From contig CAJTCE010000008.1 in the NCBI GenBank assembly GCA_910574745.1, positions 1 through 64,000 of the forward strand: 64,000 nt of DNA. The letters are read 5' to 3'. The notes under the pieces are model-generated. The model was not told the origin of the DNA and did no database searches. It saw nothing but the letters and a program-made list of their open reading frames with translations. The DNA comes from Lachnospiraceae bacterium (GTDB lineage: Bacteria; Bacillota; Clostridia; Lachnospirales; Lachnospiraceae). Positions 27,197-37,159 of this stretch are shown here, piece by piece. The position numbers and the translations under genes are program-made. Every line of letters starts with the position of its first letter. Positions within the stretch are counted from its first letter, which is position 1.

Positions 27197-27925
27197 ATGT
27201 CTGGACATTCAAAATTTGCCAACATTAAGCACAAAAAGGAGAAAAACGACGCTGCCAAAGGTAAAATCTTTACCATTATCGGAAGGGAAATTGCCGTTGC
27301 GGTAAAAGAAGGCGGTCCGGACCCTGCCAACAATTTTAAACTGGCACAGGTTATTGCCAAGGCAAAGGCCAACAATATGCCCAATGAAACCATTGAAAGA
27401 GGCATTAAGAAAGCGGCGGGCGCCGACGGGGCGGTTAATTACGAACAGGTCAGCTATGAAGGGTACGGCCCCAACGGAATCGCTATTATTGTAGACGCAT
27501 TGACGGACAACAAAAACCGTACGGCAGCCGATGTGAGAAGCGCCTTTACCAAGGGCGGCGGAAGTATCGGTACGCCGGGCTGTGTTTCTTTTATGTTTGA
27601 TAAAAAGGGTCAGATCATCATTGATAAGGAAGAATGTGAACTGAACGGGGACGATTTGATGATGATGGCTTTGGATGCCGGAGCGGAGGACTTTTCGGAG
27701 GAAGAGGACAGCTTTGAAATTATTACCACGCCGGAGGATTTTCAGGCTGTATATGACGCTTTGGCGGCTGAAAAATTAAGCTTTGCATCAGCTGAGGTTA
27801 CCATGATTCCCCAGAATTACGTGGAACTGACAGATGAAAATGCGATCAAACAGTTAAACCGTACCTTGGATCTGTTGGATGAAAACGATGATGTCCAGGC
27901 GGTTTATCATAATTGGGATGAATAA
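27197..27925 (+). CDS. yebC: YebC/PmpR/TACO1-family protein
   Basis: 242 residues with the family start [19 protein letters not shown] and the motifs [39 protein letters not shown] and [14 protein letters not shown]. Annotated for years as a transcriptional regulator; related proteins (TACO1, YebC2) help ribosomes through proline-rich stretches, so a translation role is equally likely. It starts 1 base after the CNNM stop with AGGAGGGAG upstream inside the previous gene's end, showing operon coupling. Confidence 0.96.
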   Translation: MSGHSKFANIKHKKEKNDAAKGKIFTIIGREIAVAVKEGGPDPANNFKLAQVIAKAKANNMPNETIERGIKKAAGADGAVNYEQVSYEGYGPNGIAIIVDALTDNKNRTAADVRSAFTKGGGSIGTPGCVSFMFDKKGQIIIDKEECELNGDDLMMMALDAGAEDFSEEEDSFEIITTPEDFQAVYDALAAEKLSFASAEVTMIPQNYVELTDENAIKQLNRTLDLLDENDDVQAVYHNWDE

Positions 27926-27942
27926 AGAAAATGGAGAATTGT

Positions 27943-28437
27943 ATGAATATTCGGGAAGCTGTAGAAAAACTTTTTGAATATGAGGAAATGGGAAACCGCA
28001 GGTTTTCAAAAGAGACTTATGCGCCCTCCTTTGAAAAGTTTGAAAAAATTGCAGAGGACTTTGACGAAGTCCTTTATGCCAGGTATGAAGAACTCATAAA
28101 GAGCGGTGGCGAAGATGATGAGGAAACTTTGCGCAAAAAGGCGATAAATGAATTGTGCCAAAACGTGGCAGGGATACTGGTAACATACATTAAAGACAGT
28201 GAAGATGCCGGACTTTCCAAGGGAAAAAGGGAAGAACAGCAAAGGCTTCACAATGCTTTTATGGCGACCTATGTACTGCCTCATATTATGGAGATGAGAA
28301 ATCCCTATTATAAGGAACTGGCAAAGGAAATCGAAAAAAGCTGGGCGTCGGCTTTTAAAAACAGCAAAATAAAGGCGGCCACTTTTGAAACCATTGCAAG
28401 CGGTTTTCAAAGAAAGTTTCTGGGATTCAGCATATAA
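27943..28437 (+). CDS. Helical protein of unknown function
   Basis: 164 residues from ATG 27943, chosen because GGAG (27933-27936) lies 6 bases upstream; an in-frame ATG at 27931 overlaps the site itself. Charged and helical (FEKIAEDFDEVLYARYEELI...), with no signal peptide and no recognised motif. It lies 17 bases after yebC and 11 before the sulfhydrylase gene, so it belongs to that operon. No function can be given. Confidence 0.75.
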   Translation: MNIREAVEKLFEYEEMGNRRFSKETYAPSFEKFEKIAEDFDEVLYARYEELIKSGGEDDEETLRKKAINELCQNVAGILVTYIKDSEDAGLSKGKREEQQRLHNAFMATYVLPHIMEMRNPYYKELAKEIEKSWASAFKNSKIKAATFETIASGFQRKFLGFSI

Positions 28438-28448
28438 AGGAGAGAGAA

Positions 28449-29732
28449 ATGAATCAGAATTACAGCATTGAGACAAACTGTGTACAGGCAGGCTATGCGC
28501 CTAAAAACGGAGAAGCGAGAGTTCTGCCCATTTATCAGAGCACCACTTTCAAGTATGAGTCTACAGAGCAGATGGGACGTTTATTTGATTTGGAGGAAAA
28601 CGGCTATTTTTATACCAGATTGCAGAATCCCACCAACGATGCGGTGGCGGCCAAAATCTGCGCTTTGGAAGGCGGAGCGGCGGCAATGCTGACCTCTTCG
28701 GGACAGGCTGCAAATTATTATGCGGTATTTAACATTTGTGAAGCCGGACAGCATGTGATCATGTCGTCAACGGTTTACGGCGGCACCTTTAACCTGTTGA
28801 TGGTTACTATGAAAAGAATGGGAATTGAATGCACGGTCATAGACCCGGATTGCAGCGAGGAAGAATTAAACGCTGTATTTAAGGAGAATACCAGATGCGT
28901 GCTTGCGGAATCCATTGCCAATCCTGCTTTGGTTGTCCTGGATTTTGAAAAATTTGCAAAGGCGGCCCATGCCCACGGCGTTCCCCTGATTGTGGATAAT
29001 ACCTTCCCTACACCCATTAACTGCAGGCCCTTTGAGTTTGGTGTGGATATTGTAACCCACTCCACGACCAAATATATGGACGGACATGCCATGGCAGTAG
29101 GCGGATGTATTGTAGATTCCGGCAATTTTGACTGGACAAAATATCCTGATAAATTTCCGGGGCTGTGTACTCCCGATGAGTCCTATCACGGAGTTGTTTA
29201 TACAGAGCGGTTTGGTAAGGCTGCATATATTACCAAGGCAACCGCGCAGCTTATGAGGGATTTGGGTTCCATCCAGTCGCCCCAGAATGCTTTTTTATTA
29301 AATGTGGGGCTGGAAACCTTGCATTTACGTGTGCCCAGACATTGTGAAAATGCACAGAGGGTTGCAGAGTTTTTAGAGAATCATGAAAAGGTAGCATGGG
29401 TAAATTATCCCGGCTTAAAGAGCAACAAATATTATGAGCTGGCGCAGAAATATATGCCCAACGGAAGCTGCGGCGTGATTTCCTTTGCCTTAAAAGGGAG
29501 CAAGGAGGATGCGGTACATTTTATGGACAGCCTTAAGTTAGCGGCAATTGTCACTCATGTAGCGGATGCCAGAACCTGTGTGCTGCACCCGGCAAGCCAT
29601 ACCCACAGGCAGATGAATGAGGAGCAGCTAAAGGAAGCAGGAGTAGATCCGGGCATGATTCGGTTATCTGTGGGAATTGAAAACGCAGACGATATTATTG
29701 CTGATTTAAGTCAGGCGATTGATAAGATATAG
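28449..29732 (+). CDS. metY: O-acetylhomoserine sulfhydrylase (aminocarboxypropyltransferase)
   Basis: PLP enzyme of the Cys/Met metabolism family that makes homocysteine (or a related thiol) from O-acetylhomoserine and sulfide. The PLP lysine is Lys208 in HSTTKYMDGHAMAVGG. Other marks: YTRLQNPTNDAVAAKICALEGG, GQHVIMSSTVYGGTFNLL and RLSVGIENADDIIADLSQA. The length of 427 residues fits this enzyme rather than cystathionine synthase (about 380). GGAGAG is 7-8 bases upstream. No SAM riboswitch or T-box was seen before it, so regulation must come from the operon start. Confidence 0.94.
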   Translation: MNQNYSIETNCVQAGYAPKNGEARVLPIYQSTTFKYESTEQMGRLFDLEENGYFYTRLQNPTNDAVAAKICALEGGAAAMLTSSGQAANYYAVFNICEAGQHVIMSSTVYGGTFNLLMVTMKRMGIECTVIDPDCSEEELNAVFKENTRCVLAESIANPALVVLDFEKFAKAAHAHGVPLIVDNTFPTPINCRPFEFGVDIVTHSTTKYMDGHAMAVGGCIVDSGNFDWTKYPDKFPGLCTPDESYHGVVYTERFGKAAYITKATAQLMRDLGSIQSPQNAFLLNVGLETLHLRVPRHCENAQRVAEFLENHEKVAWVNYPGLKSNKYYELAQKYMPNGSCGVISFALKGSKEDAVHFMDSLKLAAIVTHVADARTCVLHPASHTHRQMNEEQLKEAGVDPGMIRLSVGIENADDIIADLSQAIDKI

Positions 29733-29748
29733 AATACGGAGGAGGGCT

Positions 29749-30717
29749 ATGGACAGACTGGCGCTGGTTGTTCCCTGCTATAATGAGGAAGCGGTTCTGG
29801 AAATTTCCGCAAAGGAATTAAAAAGGGTTTTAAGCGACTTAATCGAAAAAAAGAAAATTGCAAAGGACAGCTTTGTTTTGTTTGTCAACGACGGAAGTAA
29901 AGACAGGACATGGGAGCTGATCGAAAAAGAACATAGGGAAAGTCCTTTCATCTGCGGCTTGAAATTAGCGGGCAATGTGGGGCATCAGTTTGCCCTTACG
30001 GCAGGTCTTTTGGCGGCAAAGGATCTAAGCGACGTTACCATATCCATCGACGCTGATTTACAGGATGATACAGCCGTTATAGAAGAAATGATAGATAAAT
30101 TCCATGAGGGAAAGGATATTGTTTACGGCGTGCGCAATGACAGGAAACATGATTCCTTTTTTAAACGGACTACAGCCCAGGGCTTTTATAAAGTAATGGC
30201 TGCCATGGGAGTAAAGACCGTTTACAATCATGCTGATTTCCGCCTGATGAGTAAGCGGGCGGTGGAACAGTTTTCCAGATATGAGGAAACTAATCTGTTC
30301 TTACGGGGAATGATGCCTTTAATCGGATATGAAACGGATAATGTTTATTATGAGCGGAAGGAACGTGTGGCAGGAGAGAGCAAATACCCCTTAAAAAAGA
30401 TGCTGGCTCTTGCATGGAATGGCATTACTTCCTTTTCCGTCAAACCCATCAGCCTTATTACGGCGCTGGGCTTTGTGATTATGATATTGAGCATATGCGC
30501 AGCGGTTTATGCTTTTGCCTCCTATTTCATGGGAACAGTTTCGCCGGGATGGACTTCCCTGATTTTGTCCGTCTGGTTTTTGGGCGGACTGCAGTTAATT
30601 GCCATCGGATTGATCGGGCAGTATATCGGAAAGATTTATATAGAGGTAAAGCACCGGCCCAGATATAATGTGGAAAAGCTGTTGACTCACGAAGAAAAAC
30701 AGCAGGAAGACCAATAG
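29749..30717 (+). CDS. Family 2 glycosyltransferase with two C-terminal membrane helices (DPM1/GtrB-like)
   Basis: Transfers a sugar, probably to a polyprenyl phosphate, at the cytoplasmic face of the membrane. The GT-A domain opens LALVVPCYNEEAVL. FVNDGSKDRTW and SIDADLQDD (the acidic DxD site) follow, and the acceptor region ends with ERKERVAGESKYPLKKM. Two membrane helices lie near residues 230-260 and 268-295. The start at 29749 has GGAGG (29738-29743) upstream; an earlier in-frame start at 29719 would overlap the preceding gene. 322 residues, standard for the GtrB/DPM1 group. The lipid-linked sugar made could feed wall decoration. Confidence 0.93.
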   Translation: MDRLALVVPCYNEEAVLEISAKELKRVLSDLIEKKKIAKDSFVLFVNDGSKDRTWELIEKEHRESPFICGLKLAGNVGHQFALTAGLLAAKDLSDVTISIDADLQDDTAVIEEMIDKFHEGKDIVYGVRNDRKHDSFFKRTTAQGFYKVMAAMGVKTVYNHADFRLMSKRAVEQFSRYEETNLFLRGMMPLIGYETDNVYYERKERVAGESKYPLKKMLALAWNGITSFSVKPISLITALGFVIMILSICAAVYAFASYFMGTVSPGWTSLILSVWFLGGLQLIAIGLIGQYIGKIYIEVKHRPRYNVEKLLTHEEKQQEDQ

Positions 30718-30736
30718 AAGCAGGGAGGATGGAAGC

Positions 30737-30919
30737 ATGGATGTGAAAAATATGCAAACGGAGGGAAACGGAACGGAAAAAAAGACCAATTTTATTCCCA
30801 ATCCTTTACCTGTGCCGAAAAGGCATACCAAACGGGAAATGGGCTATGACCATGAGATTTCCCCGGATAAAATGCATTATGATGTAGAAATTCATCCAGG
30901 GGATGACTTTGATCTATAA
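30737..30919 (+). CDS. Small hydrophilic protein of unknown function
   Basis: 60 residues, very polar: a Lys/Asn/Pro-rich first half (NFIPNPLPVPKRHTKREM) and an acidic end (DKMHYDVEIHPGDDFDL). GGGAGG about 8 bases upstream of ATG 30737 is strong. It lies 19 bases after the GT2 gene and is followed by a hairpin terminator, so it is the last gene of the operon. The composition looks like a conserved, partly disordered Lachnospiraceae protein; no function is known to me. Confidence 0.7.
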   Translation: MDVKNMQTEGNGTEKKTNFIPNPLPVPKRHTKREMGYDHEISPDKMHYDVEIHPGDDFDL

Positions 30920-30934
30920 GAAGAAAGAAAAGCG

Positions 30935-31045
30935 GGACGGCAGGTTATTGATTCATATCAATCCGGCCGTCCTCAATTATTTCTTTTGCTCCCATTTTAC
31001 GAAACAGGCTGCGGACGGCGCTATCATTACAAAGCGCCCGTCTGC
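30935..31045 (+). terminator. Two tandem GC-rich hairpins before tepA
   Basis: Hairpin 1 pairs GGACGGC (30935-30941) with GCCGTCC (30966-30972), with ATTGAT/ATCAAT inside, and is followed by TCAATTATTTCTTTT. Hairpin 2 pairs GCGGACGGCGC (31011-31021) with GCGCCCGTCTGC (31034-31045), one base bulged. The first is probably the operon terminator; the second has no T-run. Otherwise nothing is seen between 30920 and 31138. Confidence 0.6.
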
Positions 31046-31138
31046 AATTTCAGGTTGTGTTTCCCGTATCATAATAAATAAAAGAATGCACATACTATAA
31101 GGAAATTTCAAAATATCAGCATTGAAAGGAGCTTTGGT

Positions 31139-31837
31139 ATGGGAGAGAAGACGTCACAGGAAGCCTTGGAAAAGGAACGGGATGCGGAAGCTAAAATTGA
31201 AAAAACGGGGCAGGCAGATCTGAATGAAAATGAACAGCAGCATAAAATCCATATGATTTCCATTATCGGGGAAGTAGAGGGACATGATATTTTGGGAAGC
31301 AGCACCAAGGCCACAAAATATGAGCATATTCTGCCGGAGCTTGCCAGAATTGAAGACAACAAGGAGGTGGACGGGCTTTTGATTTTATTGAATACCATGG
31401 GCGGAGACGTGGAGGCAGGGCTTGCCATTGCGGAAATGATTTCTTCTTTAAGTAAGCCCACGGTTTCCCTCGTTTTGGGCGGCAGTCATTCCATCGGGGT
31501 TCCGATAGCGGTAAGCACGGATTATTCTTTTATTGTACCTACGGGAACGATGGTCATTCATCCTGTAAGACTGAACGGTATGGTAATCGGAGTAGCCCAG
31601 ACCTTTGATTATTTTAAGCAGATACAGGATCGAATCAGTCAATTTGTCACAGGTCACTGCAATATCAGCGAAAAACGTTTTCTGGAGCTGATGATGGAGA
31701 CCAAGGTATTGACAAAAGATGTGGGAAGCATTCTTGTGGGAAAAGAAGCGGTCAAGGAGGGAATCATCGACCAGGTAGGAGGAATTCGGGACGCATTGAA
31801 GAAACTCCATAAACTTATTGAGAAAAAAGGGAAATAA
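31139..31837 (+). CDS. tepA: ClpP-like serine protease TepA
   Basis: Crotonase/ClpP-fold protease of the TepA type, cytoplasmic, linked in Bacillus to protein export. The catalytic Ser lies in LGGSHSIGVPIA, the His in TMVIHPVRLNG, and the oxyanion glycines in LLNTMGGDVEAGLAIAEMI. The N-terminal 35 residues are charged and likely flexible. 232 residues. AAAGGAG sits about 9 bases upstream. It precedes ftsK/spoIIIE by 55 bases, an arrangement often seen in Clostridia and Bacilli. Confidence 0.93.
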   Translation: MGEKTSQEALEKERDAEAKIEKTGQADLNENEQQHKIHMISIIGEVEGHDILGSSTKATKYEHILPELARIEDNKEVDGLLILLNTMGGDVEAGLAIAEMISSLSKPTVSLVLGGSHSIGVPIAVSTDYSFIVPTGTMVIHPVRLNGMVIGVAQTFDYFKQIQDRISQFVTGHCNISEKRFLELMMETKVLTKDVGSILVGKEAVKEGIIDQVGGIRDALKKLHKLIEKKGK

Positions 31838-31892
31838 TGATATACTATTATCGGTGTGCCTTGATGTGAGGCAAAGATATGGAGGTTTTACT

Positions 31893-34532
31893 ATGGCTCA
31901 GACAAGAGGTCGGAAGACTTCTTCTAAGAGAAAAACAAACGGCAGAGGAAAATCGGGAAGCAGGACTTCAAACCGATATGAGAATACGGTTATTGACGAG
32001 GTACTCTTTCTGATTTCGCTGGCGGTTACGATATTGCTTTTTTTATGCAATTTTCATTTAATCGGTTCCGTAGGGGATAAATTAAGTAAGGTCATGTTCG
32101 GGCTTTTCGGCTATATGGCATATGTTGCGCCGATACTGCTGTTTCTGGCAGTTTATTTCGGGATTTCCAATCTGGGTAATCATGTGGCGTCCATTAAGCT
32201 TATGTCGGGTATCATCTTTTTTTCCATGTGTTGTGTTCTTTTTACTTTAACAGGCGGTATAGACAATGTGGGAAGCAGCTTTAAGACTTATTATAGTTTT
32301 TCGTCGGAGGCCCATAAAGGCGGCGGCGTGATCGGCGGCTTTTTGGGAAAGGGAATGCAGGGGCTCTTAGGGCTTGCAGGCACAATCATCATTATGATTG
32401 TTTTAATGATCGTATGTCTTGTTTTAATGACGGAGCGTTCCTTTCTGGCAGGAATCAAAAGAAGCGGCGAAGCGGTGATCCATGATGTGGACCGCAGGAA
32501 AGAGCTTGCAAGAGAACGTATGGAAAAGCAGGCGGTAAGAAGAGAAGAACGGGAAGTCATAAGAAATACAAAGAAAAAAGAAGCGGAGGAAAATAAACTC
32601 CGCATGAATAAAAAGGCGTCGGGAGTGGCTTCTGTTTCCCAGCTGACCTTAAAAGAAGAGGAAAAACCGGTAAAGGCGCCTGCTCCTGCCGCCTCCGTAA
32701 TGGGGGACGAAGAAGGCGAAAAACTGGCATTGGAGGCTTTATCCAAAATCCGAATCAGGGGAATTGACGATACAAAACAGACTCCCAATGCAGGAGAGCG
32801 GGTCTTTGGACAGGAAATCGGACAGAATCCTATAACTGTAGGGAAAAAGAATAAAAATAAAGCTGAAAGCGTGCAGGCAGCGGAAGCACCCGTTATGAAG
32901 CCGGGAACCAATACGGCACAGAAAACAAATACGATGTCTGCCGCAAAGGTAATGCCGGAAATAAAGCCTGCGCCGGAGATGAAAGAAAATAAAGCGGGAT
33001 TATCCAAAGAGAACGGGAATATTTCGGATGATATAAAAACGGCGGCAGTAAAGCCCCAAAGGGAGTATAAGCTGCCACCTCTTAATCTGTTAAACAAGGG
33101 CAGCCGGAAGGCTAATACGGATAACGGACAAAAACTTAGGGAAACCGCTCTCAGACTTCAACAGACTTTACATACATTCGGCGTTAATGTTACTGTAACG
33201 GATATCAGCCAGGGACCGGCGGTTACCAGATATGAGCTTCAGCCCGAGGTGGGAGTGAAGGTAAGTAAAATTGTGAATCTGGCAGATGATATCAAGTTAA
33301 ATCTGGCAGCTACAGACATCCGTATTGAAGCGCCCATTCCGGGAAAGGCGGCTGTAGGTATTGAAGTGCCCAACAGCGAAAACAGCGCCGTAGCATTAAG
33401 GGATTTGCTGGAATCCGAAGAATTCCAGAATTTTGATTCCAAACTGGCTTTTGCGGTAGGAAAGGATATCGGCGGTAAAACCGTGGTAACGGATATTGCC
33501 AAGATGCCGCATATGCTGATTGCAGGCTCTACCGGTTCGGGAAAGAGCGTTTGTATCAATACAATTATTATGAGCCTTTTGTACAAAGCCACTCCGGATG
33601 AGGTAAAGCTGATCATGGTTGATCCCAAGGTGGTGGAGTTAAGCGTATATAACGGCATTCCCCACTTAATGGTGCCGGTGGTTACAGACCCCAAAAAGGC
33701 GGCGGCGGCCCTGCATTGGGGCGTTGCGGAGATGACCGAGCGTTACAAAAAATTTGCGGATTTGAATGTCAGGGATTTAAAGGGATATAATAAAAAGGTT
33801 TCCGAGATGCGGGAAAACAACGGGCAGCCCATACCGGAGAAAATGCCACAGATTGTCATTATCGTAGATGAGCTGGCGGATTTGATGATGGTTGCACCGG
33901 GAGAGGTGGAAGAATCTATCTGCCGTCTGGCGCAGCTGGCAAGGGCGGCGGGAATTCATCTGATCATTGCCACTCAGAGGCCTTCCGTAGATGTTATTAC
34001 CGGCCTGATCAAGGCGAATATGCCAAGCCGTGTTGCCTTTGCGGTATCCTCCGGCGTGGATTCCCGTACCATTCTGGATATGAACGGAGCGGAAAAGCTT
34101 TTGGGAAAAGGGGATATGCTCTTTTATCCTCAGGGAATGTCAAAGCCTTCCAGAGTACAGGGAGCCTTTGTATCCGATAAGGAAGTGTCGGAGGTTGTGG
34201 AATTTATTAAGTCCCAATGCATTGACAGCGGCATTCCTTCCGATATAGAGGAAAAAATTGCGGCCATGAGTACGGCAGGAAACGGAAGCGGCTTTACCAA
34301 CGACGCTTCGGAAAGAGATTCCTATTTTGCCGATGCAGGCAAATTTATCATCGAAAAAGAGAAAGCGTCTATCGGCATGCTGCAAAGAGTGTTCAAAATC
34401 GGATTTAACAGAGCAGCCAGGATAATGGATCAGTTGGAGGAAGCCGGCGTAGTAGGTCCCGAGGAGGGCACGAAGCCCCGCAGGGTGCTTATTACCGAGG
34501 AGCAGTTTGAACAGATACTGGAAGAAATGTAA
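31893..34532 (+). CDS. ftsK: DNA translocase FtsK/SpoIIIE
   Basis: Hexameric ATP-driven pump that moves chromosomes through the division or sporulation septum. Four membrane helices lie at about residues 35-180. A disordered Lys/Glu/Ala/Pro-rich linker covers 190-410. The motor follows, with Walker A GSTGSGKSV near 546 and Walker B IVIIVDELADLMM. The C-terminal winged-helix gamma domain (about 805-879) should read KOPS/SRS sites. The start at 31893 has GGAGG (31881-31885) 7 bases upstream; an in-frame ATG at 31818 overlaps tepA and is rejected. 879 residues, typical. Confidence 0.96.
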   Translation: MAQTRGRKTSSKRKTNGRGKSGSRTSNRYENTVIDEVLFLISLAVTILLFLCNFHLIGSVGDKLSKVMFGLFGYMAYVAPILLFLAVYFGISNLGNHVASIKLMSGIIFFSMCCVLFTLTGGIDNVGSSFKTYYSFSSEAHKGGGVIGGFLGKGMQGLLGLAGTIIIMIVLMIVCLVLMTERSFLAGIKRSGEAVIHDVDRRKELARERMEKQAVRREEREVIRNTKKKEAEENKLRMNKKASGVASVSQLTLKEEEKPVKAPAPAASVMGDEEGEKLALEALSKIRIRGIDDTKQTPNAGERVFGQEIGQNPITVGKKNKNKAESVQAAEAPVMKPGTNTAQKTNTMSAAKVMPEIKPAPEMKENKAGLSKENGNISDDIKTAAVKPQREYKLPPLNLLNKGSRKANTDNGQKLRETALRLQQTLHTFGVNVTVTDISQGPAVTRYELQPEVGVKVSKIVNLADDIKLNLAATDIRIEAPIPGKAAVGIEVPNSENSAVALRDLLESEEFQNFDSKLAFAVGKDIGGKTVVTDIAKMPHMLIAGSTGSGKSVCINTIIMSLLYKATPDEVKLIMVDPKVVELSVYNGIPHLMVPVVTDPKKAAAALHWGVAEMTERYKKFADLNVRDLKGYNKKVSEMRENNGQPIPEKMPQIVIIVDELADLMMVAPGEVEESICRLAQLARAAGIHLIIATQRPSVDVITGLIKANMPSRVAFAVSSGVDSRTILDMNGAEKLLGKGDMLFYPQGMSKPSRVQGAFVSDKEVSEVVEFIKSQCIDSGIPSDIEEKIAAMSTAGNGSGFTNDASERDSYFADAGKFIIEKEKASIGMLQRVFKIGFNRAARIMDQLEEAGVVGPEEGTKPRRVLITEEQFEQILEEM

Positions 34533-34559
34533 AACAGATTGGTGCAGGAGGATAAGGTC

Positions 34560-36230
34560 ATGAAAACAGATATTGAAATTGCCCAGGAAGCGGTTATGGA
34601 GCCTATTGCCAATGTGGCGGAAAGGCTTGGATTAACAGAAGATAGTCTGGAATTATATGGTAAATACAAGGCGAAGATTTCCGACGCTTATTTAAAATCC
34701 ATTGAGAACAATCCCATGGGAAAGCTGATTCTCATAACGGCAATCAATCCTACACCGGCAGGAGAGGGAAAGACAACAGTCAGCACCGGATTGGGGCAGG
34801 CCTTCGGCAGGTTAAACAAAAAGGCAGTACTGGCCTTGAGAGAGCCGTCTTTAGGACCCTGCTTTGGCATAAAAGGAGGTGCGGCAGGAGGCGGCTATTC
34901 CCAGGTAGTTCCCATGGAGGATTTGAACCTTCATTTTACGGGAGATTTCCACGCCATTACTTCCGCAAACAATCTGCTTGCCGCATTATTGGATAATCAT
35001 ATCCAACAGGGGAACGAGCTTCAGATTGATACCAGGCAGGTTGTCTGGAAGCGCTGTCTGGATATGAATGACAGAGTATTGAGAAATGTTGTGGTGGGAT
35101 TGGGAAATAAAACCGACGGCGTGGTACGGGAAGACCATTTTGTCATAACCGTGGCGTCGGAAATTATGGCGGTTTTATGTCTTGCCGAGGATATGGAGGA
35201 TTTAAAGAAACGGCTTGCCCGCATTATCGTTGCATATGATATGAATGGGAAACCTGTAACTGCCAGGGATTTAAATGCCGTAGGCGCAATGGCGGCCTTA
35301 TTAAAGGATGCTATGCTTCCCAATATGGTTCAGACCTTAGAGCATACTCCTGTTTTGGTTCATGGTGGGCCTTTTGCCAATATTGCTCATGGCTGTAACA
35401 GCGTGCGTGCTACAAAGACTGCTTTAAAAATGGCGGATTACTGTATTACAGAGGCGGGGTTTGGCGCGGATTTGGGCGCGGAGAAATTTTTTGACATTAA
35501 ATGCCGGCTTTCCGGCCTAAAACCGGATGCAGTCGTGCTTGTTGCAACCGTCCGTGCATTGAAATATAACGGAGGAGTGGCAAAAGCAAATTTAAATGAG
35601 AAAAATATGGAAGCTTTGGAAAAGGGCATTGCCAATCTGGAGAAGCATATAGAAAATCTGCAAAAATACGGCGTTCCCGTTGTAGTTACTTTAAACTCCT
35701 TTATTACGGATACGAAAGAGGAACTTGCTTTTGTAGAAGATTTCTGCCATGAAAGAAACTGCGAGTTTGCCCTGTGCGAGGTGTGGGAAAAAGGCGGAGA
35801 AGGCGGTATCAGCCTTGCCAAAAAGGTATTGGAAACCTTAGAACAGAAGGAAAGTTTATTTACTCCGCTCTATAAGGATGAACTGCCCTTAAAGGAAAAA
35901 ATTGAAACCGTGGCCAGGGAAATTTACGGAGCGAAGGGTGTTAATTTTGCGCCGGCAGCTTTAAAACAGCTTCAAAAGCTGACAGATTTAGGCTTTGGAA
36001 AGCTTCCTGTCTGTATGGCAAAAACTCAGTATTCCTTGTCGGATGATCCGGTTCTTTTAGGACGACCGGACAATTTTGAAATCAATGTGCGAGAGGTTTA
36101 TGTTTCGGCGGGAGCGGGGTTTGTAGTGGTGCTGACAGGCGCGGTCATGACTATGCCGGGACTTCCGGGGAAACCGGCGGCCTTTTCTATTGATGTAAAT
36201 AAAGATGGACAAATCACAGGATTGTTTTGA
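34560..36230 (+). CDS. fhs: Formate--tetrahydrofolate ligase
   Basis: Makes 10-formyl-THF from formate, THF and ATP, feeding purine synthesis or the Wood-Ljungdahl methyl branch. The P-loop TPAGEGKTT lies near residues 65-73, followed by [22 protein letters not shown]. The length from ATG 34560 is 556, the usual size; AGGAGG (34546-34551) sets this start over an earlier in-frame GTG at 34539. The protein ends [12 protein letters not shown]. The last codons and the next bases are duplicated in tandem just after the stop. FolD follows, giving a two-gene one-carbon unit. Confidence 0.97.
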   Translation: MKTDIEIAQEAVMEPIANVAERLGLTEDSLELYGKYKAKISDAYLKSIENNPMGKLILITAINPTPAGEGKTTVSTGLGQAFGRLNKKAVLALREPSLGPCFGIKGGAAGGGYSQVVPMEDLNLHFTGDFHAITSANNLLAALLDNHIQQGNELQIDTRQVVWKRCLDMNDRVLRNVVVGLGNKTDGVVREDHFVITVASEIMAVLCLAEDMEDLKKRLARIIVAYDMNGKPVTARDLNAVGAMAALLKDAMLPNMVQTLEHTPVLVHGGPFANIAHGCNSVRATKTALKMADYCITEAGFGADLGAEKFFDIKCRLSGLKPDAVVLVATVRALKYNGGVAKANLNEKNMEALEKGIANLEKHIENLQKYGVPVVVTLNSFITDTKEELAFVEDFCHERNCEFALCEVWEKGGEGGISLAKKVLETLEQKESLFTPLYKDELPLKEKIETVAREIYGAKGVNFAPAALKQLQKLTDLGFGKLPVCMAKTQYSLSDDPVLLGRPDNFEINVREVYVSAGAGFVVVLTGAVMTMPGLPGKPAAFSIDVNKDGQITGLF

Positions 36231-36290
36231 TAAAAAAGTAAATAAAGATGGGCAAATCACAGGATTGTTTTAGTATAAAAGTAAATAAAG
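36195..36290 (+). repeat. 43-bp tandem repeat duplicating the 3' end of fhs
   Basis: Unit 1 (36195-36237) contains the last 11 codons and stop of fhs; unit 2 (36238-36280) repeats it with one internal change and a few at its end; a partial third copy, GTAAATAAAG, fills 36281-36290. Unit 2 still reads KDGQITGLF in the same register but lies past the stop. Confidence 0.92.
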
Positions 36291-36302
36291 TGAGGATGAG
36301 CT

Positions 36303-37145
36303 ATGGCACGGATAATAGATGGAAAAATGATTTCAACCATAATCAAGGATGAATGCAAGGAAAAGGCGGCAGCCTTAAAAAAACAGGGCAGAGAGGTCTG
36401 TCTTGCAGTGATACAGGTGGGAAGCGATCCCGCCAGCAGCGTGTATGTCAACAACAAGAAAAAGGCATGCGCATATATCGGAATCAATTCGCTGTCCTAT
36501 GAACTTGAGGAAAAAACTACACAGGAGGAATTGATTGAGCTGATAGCAAAGCTGAATGAAAGAAAAGACGTAAACGGTATTTTGGTGCAGCTTCCTCTTC
36601 CAAAGCATATAGATGAAAATGCCGTTATCAAAGCCATTGATCCGAAAAAGGATGTGGACGGTTTTCATCCCCAGAGCGTAGGGGCTCTATGTATCGGTCA
36701 ACCGGGGTTCGTATCCTGCACCCCTGCAGGCATTATAGAGTTGTTAAAGCGTTCCGATGTGGATATCTGTGGAAAAAGATGCGTGATTATCGGCAGAAGC
36801 AATATCGTTGGAAAGCCTATGGCGCTTTTAATGCTTCGGGAAAACGCCACGGTAACCATTGCCCATTCCAAAACCGACGATTTAAGGGAAGTGTGTAAAC
36901 GGGCGGATATTTTAATTGTAGCCATGGGAAAACCTAAGTTTATAGATGCGTCCTATGTAAAAGAAGGGGCGGTGGTCATTGATGTGGGAATCCACAGAAA
37001 TGAAAATAACAAGCTGTGCGGAGATGTGGAGTTTGAATCCGTGTCAAAGCAAGCATCGGCAATTACGCCCGTTCCCGGCGGCGTTGGTCCCATGACCATC
37101 GCCATGCTGATGAAAAACTGCGTTGATAGTATAGAACTTCAATAA
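36303..37145 (+). CDS. folD: Bifunctional methylene-THF dehydrogenase / methenyl-THF cyclohydrolase
   Basis: Converts 10-formyl-THF to 5,10-methylene-THF with NADP, the step after Fhs. Marks: VGSDPASSVYVNNKKKAC with the catalytic Tyr and Lys, GILVQLPLPKHI, PKKDVDGFHP, GRSNIVGKPMALLML for nucleotide binding, and the C-terminal TPVPGGVGPMTIAML. 280 residues, normal. It begins 72 bases after fhs, across the tandem repeat; GAGGATGAG gives a weak ribosome binding site. Confidence 0.97.
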   Translation: MARIIDGKMISTIIKDECKEKAAALKKQGREVCLAVIQVGSDPASSVYVNNKKKACAYIGINSLSYELEEKTTQEELIELIAKLNERKDVNGILVQLPLPKHIDENAVIKAIDPKKDVDGFHPQSVGALCIGQPGFVSCTPAGIIELLKRSDVDICGKRCVIIGRSNIVGKPMALLMLRENATVTIAHSKTDDLREVCKRADILIVAMGKPKFIDASYVKEGAVVIDVGIHRNENNKLCGDVEFESVSKQASAITPVPGGVGPMTIAMLMKNCVDSIELQ

Positions 37146-37159
37146 TCAGGAGTGAGTTT

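Noticed and set aside
30903-31100. Forward open frame of 65 residues
   Set aside because: Runs through two terminator-like hairpins, starts inside the previous gene and has no ribosome binding site.
32291-33097. 268-residue reverse open frame
   Set aside because: Antisense to the disordered linker of FtsK; a product of its repetitive Lys/Glu/Ala codons.
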